A stretch of DNA of 64,000 bases from Undaria pinnatifida (taxonomy: Eukaryota > Sar > Phaeophyceae > Laminariales > Alariaceae). The notes beneath the pieces were generated by a model that saw only the letters and a program-made list of their open reading frames with translations, had not been told where the DNA came from and ran no database searches. Both the position numbers and the translations under genes were made by a program. The stretch is taken from positions 12,544,455 to 12,608,454 of the forward strand of contig JABAKD010000009.1 of NCBI GenBank assembly GCA_012845835.1, given 5' to 3'. Every line of letters starts with the position of its first letter. Position 1 is the stretch's first letter. Below, piece after piece: positions 11,571 through 53,600 of this stretch.

Positions 11571-12189
11571 GCACATATAGTTAATAGTTATATCAATAAT
11601 AGCAGTCGTTAACGTTGTTATAGCACTTTGAAGACATTCATCTCTTCTTTGGAGCCTTGCTCTCTCTCTCCCCGACCCCTCAATCGCTCTCTCTCTCTGC
11701 CTTTCCTGGTGGATACACGCTGTCTCTCTTACTCACCAAAAATAAGCTACGATAAGACGCATGGCGTGGAGGGCAAATGCCGAAACACCCCTCACGCATA
11801 AGACAACTTGTCCTCTTTGCGGACACGAGTAGATAACATATCATCAGCAAGTCTTGTACTGGCTGATGATGGACGGATGCCCTGTCTAGCCAACCCTCGC
11901 CCAGCCTCCGAAACTCGATTTGCCTCATGTCCCAAACTACTTACCTCGTCTGCAAGGGCGAGGTGTCCACTAGTCTATTATACCCTCTCTTGCTGCACCC
12001 GTGCTTGGTAGAGCAAGGTCGACGACAAACTGACACCGTACACACCCGTTCACAAGCGATGATACGACAACTTCGCAGCAGCAGTGCAGCAGTAACAGCA
12101 AGATGCACGCGACCGCCCAACGGAACGACCAGCCCTTTGACAAAAACTCGCCCCTCCCCCCCCCCGCCGTTGAAAACTCGGCGTGCTCC

Positions 12190-12275
12190 TTTCCCGGCAA
12201 TATCAGGATGCGAGGGTCTATGGCCATTCGACTACGGCAATGCATCAAATGAGTACCCCTCCCCCCCAATTCCCC
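12190..12275 (+). repeat. C-tailed short repeat (family C1)
   Basis: Contains GCGAGGGTCTATGGCCATTC, then GACTACGG and AATGAGTACCCC followed by poly-C. Related copies lie near 655-740, 13490-13620, 17040-17330, 36225-36290, 38395-38530 and 62375-62450. Confidence 0.6.
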
Positions 12276-13489
12276 AAAAGCCCAACAACAAGGCACAAGT
12301 ACAACCCTTCATCAATTCGATACAACAAATAGCCCGTCAAGCCATCACCATACACACATCTATTCAAGACGCCAACCAGCAGTACCTACTACTAATACGT
12401 AAGATAGGTGACCACGTGCAGGGCGATTAGGTAACACCGCGCCCCACCTCGCGAGCCCAGCCTGCAGCCGGTAACGGTGGGACCGCGAAACACGCCGACG
12501 GAGTGGGGGGAAACCCACTCCGTGTACGCATGCTACGATATGTTGGTACTGTATGCTGGCACCTAAAGGTATTAGGTTACTTTCCTCTTCTCGAAACGTA
12601 GAGCGCGATCACACCGTCCGTTCCACGCTGACACACTCCATCAGACACGCGATCCACGTTGACGCGCCGACGCGAACGCTGACGCCACCGCTAACGCGAA
12701 CGCTAACGCGTTCACGCTGATACGTACGCCGACGCGCCATATTCCTGTTTTGCACCCTTCCTTCCTTGTCCTTCGCCCGACATCTATCCATCCGTCAATG
12801 TAACCCGATAAAACGGCCATACATACATACTATATACCCCCCGCAACTAGTGCGTTCCGTCGTGTTCATTAGCCACACCTGTCGATATAAGCCAGAAAGA
12901 TCCCCAACAAAACACTGCATATCAGTTAGGACACGTATTATCGTAGTGTTAAAGATTCCAACAAGGACTACTACAGCGAACAACAAAAAAGCGCGTTTCT
13001 CGACCAACTCTCTTTGACCCCTCGACGTGCCTCACTGCTAACCCTGGACAGAACTGCAGTCGCGTGTCGAAGACAGATTACTCGAAACTAGAGTGGCATA
13101 ACTTCTGCAGCGCTTAAAGGGCAAACATTAAGCCTCTCCCCCCCCCATCCTCGATCCCCGTACCCCCCCCCCGCCCCCCCGCTTTCTCTCGCCCAAAAAA
13201 GTCCTTCATCTCGATGTCACTCAACAACCAACCAACTCGGCAAGATCCTGCGACGGTCGAACGTCCAACATTCGCCAACTTTACGACACTATTCAATGTC
13301 ATCGAGAGCGCGTGGTCCACAACCACAACCAAACCTACACACCGTGGTCCAACCTACACCTTGCCTCTACCCCTCTCCCTCTCACTCCCCATACCCCCTC
13401 CAACTATGTCCATGCATCATGATGAGTAAACCCCCCTCCCTCCTCCCCCTTCTCCGCATTTTTACCCCCCCCCTCTCCTCCTTCATCCA

Positions 13490-13620
13490 CCCTCTCCCCT
13501 CCCATTCACGCGATGTCTGCCTGCTCGCCGAAAACCTTACGTGCTCAGTCCCTACATTGTATGGATGTGAGGGTCTATGGTCATATGACTATGACTGTGC
13601 ATGAAATGAGCGCAATAGAG
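13490..13620 (+). repeat. C1 repeat copy
   Basis: Contains GATGTCTGCCTGCTCGCCGA, then GATGTGAGGGTCTATGG and ATGACTATGACTGTGCATGA. Followed by a CTATAG/GCCGG inverted-repeat cluster (13630-13765) and a poly-C run (13768-13790). Confidence 0.6.
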
Positions 13621-14104
13621 GTCTCCCTCTATAGAGCCGTTCGTGTAGTGCCGGTTGCCCGCTATAGATGGAAACAACCAGTAGGGGCAGTATGCGAAGT
13701 AGTGCCGGTTTCCACTATAGTGCCGGGAACACCGGCACTATGGCGGCAACCTGCACTATATAGGAACCCCCCTCCCCCCCCCCCCCCCCCCCACTCCGGA
13801 AGACGAGCAAGAGCCACCATGGAGAAAAGCACGCCAAACCTCTGTTCTTCGCGTTAGCCTTCCACAACCCACGAGCACAGCGAGAACGCTCTTCTTTCCA
13901 CCCTTGGCGATACTTGGCGATAGACAGACAGCCGGCGGGGGCGGGGGAAAAACAACACCTTCCGCAATTTCCACGATCTTTTGCTTCTGCCCACTTTCCC
14001 TGGATCTACCCCCCCGCACCTAACCCCCAACCAAACTCTACAACCACCAACACCACTATCGAATAAAAAAGCCACCACCCCTCCCCCCTCCCCCCTCCTC
14101 CCAA

Positions 14105-44359
<30,255 letters not shown>

Positions 44360-44663
44360 TGCTAGTCTCTCTCTCTCTGCTCCTCCTCTTGCAGGCAGAA
44401 GCAACGGCTGTGCTCCAAGCACCTCTTCTTTTGGCTGGAAGCGTGTGGGGGGGAAAAGGTTCAACCGCCACACACAAAAGAAATTCGTGGTTTTTTATAT
44501 GTTGGAAGGCGTGAACAAAAGGGGAGATTGACACTTTCGCTTCGCCGCCACTGCTGCCTCTGCTCTGCTGGCCCTACCTGTCGCTTGCCTGCCTGTGCCA
44601 CGCAGGCTGCATCGACCGCCAGCAGTAGTAGATCGAGGCTTCGAGCTTTCTTCGCCATCCACG
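44360..44663. promoter_or_regulatory. Putative bidirectional promoter between kinesin and CDV3-like gene
   Basis: The start codons of the two divergent genes are 304 bases apart. The stretch holds CT-rich runs (44365-44395) and both 5' UTRs. I see no convincing TATA box. Shared regulation is inference from the spacing. Confidence 0.55.
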
Positions 44664-47600
44664 ATGGCGTCCGTTCCTCCTACCTCGGAGTTTTCTTCCC
44701 TCTTTGCGAAGAAAAAAGGCAAGAAGGGCAAGCGGACGGTCAAGGGCTCCAACCTGAACCTCGACTTGGGCAAGCCAAAGACCGAGTGAGTCCATACCAG
44801 TACCCGTACTCGTACCGGTACATAGATAGACTAGATCTACTACCCGAGCAGGGACAGAGCAAACAGCAGCCTATATAGCATATTGGCGATGCTGTATTGA
44901 TTGGTTGAGCGTTAGAGAATCGTAAAACACCCACAAAATTGCTTAGAGGGATTCATTCACGGCGCACTGATATATTTCCCCATAAAATGTTCAATATTCA
45001 CCTGGGTATGAACAAGGTATAAACATCAGCCGTCGACTGACCGCCTGGTAATAATGATGTACTCGTACGAGCTCGACAGCACACAAGGGCGGGCCGTTGG
45101 CGCAAGGCACCGGGCTCTCGAACAACACAGGAAGCTTAGCTTGAGTACGGTTGAATTGCGATTACACTCTTTGACGATACCAACCCAACAAACCCATGAG
45201 TAACCTGACCTCGCGCGATGGGTTACTGTGTGCAAGCGTGTAAGAGCTCTGAATCAGATCACCCCCCAGCGAGCAGCCTCGGCCGCAGAATCGAATTCCT
45301 TTTTTTTTGTATATTGCCGTCTCTCCCTCTCCCGCAGCGCTTGACCCCCCCCCCCCCCTCCCCTGCATCATAGTTCCCGTTGTCAAGTTCCAGTAGGAGG
45401 AAGATGTTGTGCTACGAGTATCATATTGTGCGCGCGTTCCACGAATCCGCGACCGCTTCTGTGCTCGCTATCTCGTCGCGACATCTCGCACAAGCATCAC
45501 GCACAGCATACATGCATAGACTAGACTACAGCGGGAGAAACAGAAACTGCTACTACAAGTACTCGTTCGTACTGTTGTACATGGGACGAGGATTGGCTTT
45601 ACGAGACTAGCAGTATCTGCAGCCGCGCAGCCGCGGTCCAATGGTGTCTCCCTTGCCTCCACCCTAGTCCCTTGACGACCCCCCATCCTTCTGACTGCTG
45701 TCCGGTCATAATTCCGGTATTATACATACGAGTACTCTTGACACGTTGTGCGCGTGTTTGCGCGAATCCGCGACTTTGGTTGTCGCGTTGTCTCCATTAT
45801 CACGCACGGCAGATAATAAAGTAGACCTGAAATTCGTCGCACTCACGGCTGACGTCCTTAAAATATTTTTATATAATAATTTCGCGGGGGAGAGAGTTAT
45901 ACTCTGGATTATCCAATCCATCCACAGCAGCAGCAGTACCAGGTGCAAGCCTTGTTCCTTTTTTGGTTTCTCGAAAGTTTCAGTTTCCCAAGTATAGCAG
46001 CGGTGTTGATGTTACTCGTGTCTCGTCCCTCGTTAGAAAGTGCAGAGGACGCCATTTCCATTGCACGCTCCTACTCTGTTGGTTATACTCAGTGTATTTA
46101 CGAGTGCGAGTGCCACTCGTATTTCGTCCCTCTCCATTATTCCGCACGGAATAGGTTCTCCTTTTAGACCCCACCCCCTCCTTCCCACCTCTTCCCCCCC
46201 CGGCAAATAACAACTCGACATCTTGTACAGCAGCTGCACGAGCGAGAGCTCACTTGCACTTGTGTGTAAGAGAGCAAGTAGACGAGGAGACAGGGAGTTC
46301 GGTCGTAAATGGTACCTGTACCAGGTACCTCCTCCAAGTACCCACGATGAGTTCCTGGTGTCGTTATTTCTCTCGCGAAAGGCTGTTCCTTGCGGTGTAC
46401 CAGCCACTGCTGTTCAAAACGAACAGCTAGCAATTGGAAGCGAAACCAGTACAACTCGCAGTACCCTGGGTGCTGTTGCTGCTTCACACTGCTGCTGTTT
46501 GCGCGTAATATTGCGACAGCTAAATCAGCAAATTGCGAGTCACTACTCAATCAATAAGAGCTGGGCCCTGGGCCCTGTCCCTGGGCCCTGGGGCAGCCAT
46601 GAACCTCCGATTTGTGCCACCTTCCACAAACACTACTGGCTTTTTCACCAAGACAGATTGAACGGCTTTCTTGTTACCGTACAGTGATTGATACACATGT
46701 TCTAGAGTTGTGAGTCGGCCCAGCTTACCGTAAGTCGCCAACTACTATGCGAGGGGTTGCGGCGTGGCACTCCTGGTGCTGCTGCGCCCTCATAAAAGTC
46801 GATTGGCAATGCAGCGCTTGTGTTTATTATTCCTTGTTAACATGTTATTTATGTGGATTGTTACGCTAAGGTCCCAACAAAGGTAAACTCTCAAACCTTC
46901 ACTCACGTATTGCAGCAACAGCAGTGGTCCCTCTGTGGTGCTGGTATGTGCACTGCTGTAGAGGGAAATGCCGGTACTACTCCGCATACGGCCACTACTG
47001 ATTGGTTCCGTGTGCCAGGTGATTTCGCAGGCACTACAGCGGGCAACCGGCGCTACCTAAACGGCGCTATGGAGGGACTGATAGTTTTTTTTCGTCATCC
47101 CATGTTATTATCTCTGCACTTTTTTTACGTGCAGGCGACAGAAAGCGGCATACCGCCACCATTCCGCGTCACCGTGCGGTACAGCAGAATACACCTAGGT
47201 TTTTGACCCCGATCCTCGACGCTGATTGGTCAACTCAGCCTCGTACCGGTTTTTGACACCAACTCCTTGCGGTACATCGTACCGCGGCTTCTCAGCTCGG
47301 CCGTCACCGTTTCCTGATGCGACCCATAACGCTTTCTGTCGCAAAAGACACCATGCGGACCGACTTTGCCCCAGGCTCTTCACGGCACATAGCCTTTCAA
47401 TTTCCAACCGAATCTCAACCATGATGACAACGTCATGTAGCATCCATAGAACGATGCGCTTTCATATTCCTTCATATTTCGGATCCCTTCAGAGCAATCA
47501 TTGCAACACCCCTTCCGCACACAGCACGAACCGCTGCTCAACCATACGTAGCTCGCACACCCCACGTATACGTATTATTGTTGTTGATGTTGTTGTTGTT

Positions 47601-50600
47601 CTCGCATAATCGAGGCCGTGGTCACAGGACAGGCTCCAGTATTGGGTTAGGTATGTATGGATGGCGGGGAAAAGGCTAGGGCATAGGAACAAAGAGGGAG
47701 TGACGGTCCCGCTACACGCGAACGACCCCGTTGACCCACACATACACCCGATGACGTCCGCCGTCCGCCTGGCGAGTTCGTACACGGCCTTACGTTGAAA
47801 TCCACGCAAGGAGAAGACGCCACCACTTGGTAGTCAATAAATTGGGCACAATTGAGATGCCCGGAAAATAACTTATAATACACTACCCATACACCAAAAC
47901 CTATGAAACAAAAAAGAGATTATTGAGTGGTGTGGCGCCATCTGTGTGGTCGTACACTGCTAGTTATGTGCGAAACAACGGCTTTCGACTATTGAAATGT
48001 GGACCTTGAAAATATCGGGAGTATATTACAAATGTAGTCTTGTACATAGCCTTCTACATGTAGTCTTGTAGCCATGCAGCCTGTCTTCGCTACAGACATG
48101 GTCGGGTAGGTTTGTTTTAGCCGAAAGCACAAGAGGTAGGGACGCATGCTCCGGCTTAGAAGCGTTTTGCCGAGGCGAGGAAGATGGGTTGTTGAGTGGC
48201 AAAAAAGTGAGATTCGTTGGGGGTAGGTATATCCGGTCGCCCGGTGGCGTATCAGGTTATCCTCGAGCCTGGTATAGGTCAGTTTCGTGAGTTCGAGCCC
48301 CGCCCAGTGCCTACTCGTATAAATTCGTTGGGACTTTTTCTCGTGCACAAGTTGACTTGCGGAAAGCGCGAGAGCTTGAGTTAGCATCATTCGATGTAAA
48401 AGTCGACGAGCAGTGGGGTTGCTGAACCCTTTGCGCGATAAAAATTGAAGGCAAGAACCGGGGGGGGAGGAGGGACGACACCTGTGACCACGGCTTGTCC
48501 TGAAGCTGGAAAGTAAAAAGTGTGAGAAAACATAAATAAATACATATATATATATACATATCCATATCTCTGAAGGAATCCAAAATATGAAGGAATATGA
48601 AAGCGCGTCATTCTATGGATGCTACATGACGTTGTGATCATGGTTGAGATTCGGTTGGAAATTGAAAGGCTATGTGCCGTGAAGAGCCTGGGGCAAAGTC
48701 GGTTCGCATGGTGTATTTTGCGACAGAAAGCGTTATGGGTCGCATCAGGAAACGGTGACGGCCGAGCTGAGAAGCCGCGGTACGATGTACCGCAAGGAGT
48801 TGGTGTCAAAAACCGGTACGAGGCTGAGGTGGATAATCAGCGTCGCGGATCGAGGTCAAAAACCTAGGTGTATTCTGCTGTACCGCACGGTGGCGAGGAA
48901 TGGTGGAGGTGTACCGCTTTCTGTCGTCTGCCCTTTTTTCATCTCCTTCTCCCTCCCTATCATTAGATGTAACTCAGATCCGGGGTCACCAAGCAGGCTA
49001 TTTTCCCTCGCCCCCACTACGGCATGCGCCTTCATTTTTGTCCCGAGAACGGTACAGGGCTTTTGTTCCCTCGTCGACTCGAATTTTGCGTACGAACGCG
49101 CGCCAGGTGCTCTCATATCCGCGATCGATTTGGTTTAAGATAAAGAACCCCATGGCAGGGCTGGACTCGAAAGAGTGACTTCCACCTTTTAGTAGTTTCG
49201 AGGGTAACCTCTAGGCGACAGGGGCGACTACTACTGCTGCATCCTGTTTGCGTTCGGGACCAACGCATACTACGACCAAAAATAAAAATATGGGGGGGGG
49301 AGGAAATTGGGAAATGGGTTGGCAGGGCGTCAAAGAAAAGATACTACTGGTTTACGGAAGGATATTCGATTTTTTTCGGAACGACATCTACGCTACTTTG
49401 TCGGAGGCCGAACACAAAATTACTAGAACAAGCATATGGTCTGTGGCAACACATCTGATGGCTTGTGAACAATAGAATACCGCCGATCAGGGTGGTGGCT
49501 CGGTTCGGCGAGAAGGCTTTTATCGGAAGAGGTGTGTTGGAGCAAAATCACGGTGTGCAGGTGGCTCGCTTTGGCAAGACGGCAGTTATCGGAGACGTGC
49601 GTTAGTGGGAGCAAAATTGCAGTGTGCAGGTGGCTCGCTTTGACGAGGAGGCGTTTATCGGGAGACGTGTGGTGGCGGGAGCAAAATCACCGCGTGTTGG
49701 AGACTCGCTTTTTGGCGAGAAGGCAGTTGTCGGGAGACGTATTTTGTGGAGTTGGGTGGCCTTTCCTTGTCCCGCTAAGGTCGCAGAATAAAGGAGGGTT
49801 CCTACACAATCTATGCCGCTGATGGCGTCATGATGTACTTTGTCGTTGAGGTACTGAACATAGACTGCGTGAGCCATGGCTTTAACCGATCTGAAGCCGA
49901 CCGAGGCAGCCGAGTGGTGGCGGAGAGAGCCGACGATGTGGCCGGGGCGAGAGCAGAGAGCCGAAGCAGCAGTCGAAAATACCAGGGGCTGGACCGTCTC
50001 GCCCGCAGCAGGCGGAATTTGTTTTTGGTCTTTCAGCGGGACGGTATGGGAAAATGTTCCTTGTTTACCGCGGGACGAGAATGGGACGGGATGGAAGTAC
50101 ACGATTTCTTGGTGCGATGGGACGGGACGGATCGGGGAGCGGGTCGGGAAATCGGTGGGAAAAAAAAGTCGGGAATTCGGTCGGGAAATCGGTCGGGAAT
50201 GTGGTCGGGAATACGGACAGGGGTATATGATCGGGACATGGGTCAGGGATAGGGTCGGGAAAACGATCGGGAACAACATAGCCGAGAACTCGATATTGGA
50301 AATAGGCGGGAGGCGCAACCGGGAATGGTGGGAATACGATCGGGAACGCGAATTGTGTGTAGGGAGCGTGTATCCCGTCGAGGGCAATGCTATTCAGCTG
50401 GTTTTGTTGCCGAAGTACTGGTATAATAGTGCCTACGGTATGTATCATGTGACACACCAGGTAAGTCAGGGGAGGACGAAAATAGTGTATGTCGAAAAAG
50501 CTGCAGTCGTCTTTTTTGAAGCCCAGACAAGGGGGGTATACTACAACCAATTAATGAAAAACGTTGAAGAACAATTTTTTCTCGATTTGTGCGCGAAAAA

Positions 50601-53600
50601 AGCATTTTAAAAAGCAAACTTTCATATTAAAACGGCCGAGGAGAATATCGTACACAAGACCCAGCATTCTCCTCTCTGTTATTGAGTCCCAAGTTGCATA
50701 CACTACCATGTCAGTTGCATCCGTGATGGGTGTATGATGAGAATAGTAAAAGCATGGTCGTAAGTGGACTAGATATAACTGCTTCGTCAGTAGTGAAGAT
50801 GTGGGATGGTAGAAACTGTTTGCGAACATCTGGATGGGATGGGAACAATTGGCCAGGCAGTGGGACAAGGTCGGAAAGGGAACAATCAGCGGAACGGTAA
50901 ACAGCCGGGACGGGAGCAAGACACCTTACGGCGGGATGGTAGATGGTGGGAACAGAAACCAAGGACGGGAGCAGTCGGGAATTCGTGGTCGGGAGCGAAA
51001 TACCACACAGTTTCCTCTTCCCGTCCCGTCCCGTTCTCGTCGCGACCACATTTTCCCGCGTCGACCTTTACCGCGCGTGTGGTAGAGCTACTGCCATTGC
51101 TGGCGTCGCGGTTTATGGGCACCCTTTTTGCCCCGGCAGCCGGCGCTGCTGCTTGGTGCGCCTTATGGTGAAACCGTAAAAAAAAAGCAAAAAAAAAACG
51201 AAAATAGTTTATTGCTGGCTTTTCTCTCTGAAACCCCCAAAAGCGGTCATGTGATCGTGTCGCCCCTTTCTTTCCCCTTCTGCGAACACAGTTTTCCTAA
51301 AGTAATTTGCCGAGTGTCGTGTCCTCAGGCGGGGGTGCAGTGGGTAACAGGGTTAACACTGCTGCTGTAAAATCTGCGATACTTGTGTCAGACGCATGCC
51401 GCGGTAGAGATTTGGACACCATGTTATTCTGAGGCTTCTTGTTCGCTTGAGGAGCTCTATACCTCTCCCAAAATCTGATTTGGGTGGGGAAACACGAAGG
51501 AGCTTCGTACGTACGCGATGAATAATCCCATGCTCTATCATTTAGGTATTCGACGCAAATAATTGCCGGAAAAAAAAAGAAGAAATTCCGACGATTGTGG
51601 GTTATAACGCCTTTACAACTGGAAACCCGTTTTCGGGGACGAAATTACTTGAAATTAGTGTAGGGAGGGTCTAAAGGGGTTAAGAAATCCCATCATTCTG
51701 CATGTAACACTGCTGCTGCTGTAACAACTTTCGTTTGTGCTCGTCGGGCCCAATATCGTTCTTGTCGAACCCCTCCTTCCTGTCTACCGGTATCGTTTAA
51801 CAGGGAAAAGCCCAAGATAGCCCAGATGCAGGAGATCCTGGGCGGTCCCGACCCCGCGGATGATGACGGGTGGGCGGATATCGTGGAGAAGAAGAGAGTG
51901 GTTGCTACGGGGGGCAAGCAGGTTTCGGATCTCATGTGAGTCCAGTCGATGGGTGTTTTTTGTTTTGTTTTGTTTTTAGCGATTTTTGAGTGTTCTTTTA
52001 GTGATTTGTTGGGGATTTTGAGCGATTTGAGTATACGTTTGTTATCTCACTGAATCCCCGAAAAATAGTCAAGTAATTACCAACCCCCCCTCATCTATCA
52101 ACGAAAAAAAACTTCCCCTATAGACTACCTGGTATATGATACCAGGTACCTGGTGTGTATTGTATGTATTATACCAGTACCAGGTACCTGGTCTGTGTAA
52201 GGTTATCGGGCGGAGACACAAGAGTGTCCCCTGCAGGTCTGCCAATTGAGCAGGTCCTCGGAGAGAGTACTCACTTTCTTAGCCTTCGTAGTCGTAGCTT
52301 TATTCGATTCCACCAGAGCCCCGGATGGCTTCTAAGATCGGAGGCACGTGCCTCCGATCTATTTCCTAACTTTCCCGAATATAAAACACCAACTTTATCA
52401 TACGAAACCCATCCAAATGATCTCAATTCGGATAGGTACAGGCCTTTCGAGGCCGTATCTTAACCTAGGCACGATCAAAAAGCCGGCGATCCTCCGATCG
52501 CCCCCACTCAAGGAATTATTGCTCTGGCCCCGGGAGATACTTGTGCCGATCAGAACCGGAGATTGTCTCGACTGTCCGCTCTTCCGAAACGCCTCTTCTC
52601 TTCCACTCCCGTCGGGCCGAGAGCCCAGACACCTTGGCATGATAACATTGGGTGACGTGGTTTTTGGTCGCTTGGGGGGAGTATTTCCCTCCTGGCCATT
52701 CTCTCCCCTCTTTGGAGGGGAGGGGCCCCACCCGCCGTCGTCCTTAATCCCTTTACAACTGGAAACCCGTTTTTGGGGACAAAATTACTTGGATTTAGTA
52801 TGGGGAGGGGTTCGGGGGCTCTAAAGGGGTTAAGGCTGCTCCTCATCCTAGGGGATAGTTTTTTTTTGGAGAGGGGGGGGGAGGGGGATGTCTGGGAGAA
52901 CAGGAAACTGTTGTTTCCGGGCGTCTTTTCTTCTTTTTTTTCTCTCATTTGCCGTAGGCGGGGCGCTCTCTTTTGTTGCGCCTCGCCGTCCCCTGGGACC
53001 CGGGTTTCCACCCTGTCTCGTTGAGAGCATACGAGTCATAACGATGGTACATTTTTTTGCGGTTGTTTCAAGGACGTGTTTTGGTAGGGTATGCTTTTCT
53101 CTTAAGGTACCCGGGTACCACACCTGATTGTTTTGGTCATACTGGAGTAGATACTCGGGTGCTCCCAGGGTATATGCCCTACCAGGTTCTAAACACACTA
53201 TGGGGAAGGTTTTCTTAGTGCGAGCGTGGCTGTGCGAGCGTGGCAAGAAAGGACGCAGTAAAGTAGTGGTTCCTCTATAGCGCCGGTTGGGTAGTTCTGG
53301 TCGCCCTCTATAGTTCCTGTGAAATCCCTGTCTCCTTGAGAGCATACGAGTCATAGCTACCCCCGTCCCCTGCCCCCCGTCCCCGTCCCCTTTTCTCCGT
53401 CCTCGCCCTGCCCCCCTCCCCGTTGTTCCTCGGGTTCGGTTTGACCAGCGACATGACCACTCTGATGACGGAGGATGAAACGACTGCAAGGAAGCTCGAG
53501 AAGAAGGACATCAAGTGAGTTGTCAGAGCTGGTGCATTTCCGCCCGCTTTTTTTGTAGTACTGCTGTACCCAAACGGTTTCGCTTTCGCTGCGCGGTTGT

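Larger units (their letters stand above)
7457..14104. other. Intergenic region between the GT60 gene and the kinesin 3' end
   Basis: No gene recognised. It holds tRNA-related SINE copies (9.0 and 11.2 kb), an M1 MITE (9888), an M2 end (9812), diverged direct repeats of TTTAGGGACGTGGTTTTAC type (9400-9800 and 10.98-11.08 kb), a duplicated block around 10.4-10.7 kb (ATATCCTGTAAGTCGTA twice) and poly-C tracts. The 167-residue frame at 11927-12430 spans a C-tailed repeat; I cannot support it as a gene. Confidence 0.6.

Noticed and set aside
49876..50610. 244-codon frame as a gene
   Set aside because: It runs through the GGGAC/TCGGGAAT pseudo-repeat of a transposon-like element; composition follows the repeat.
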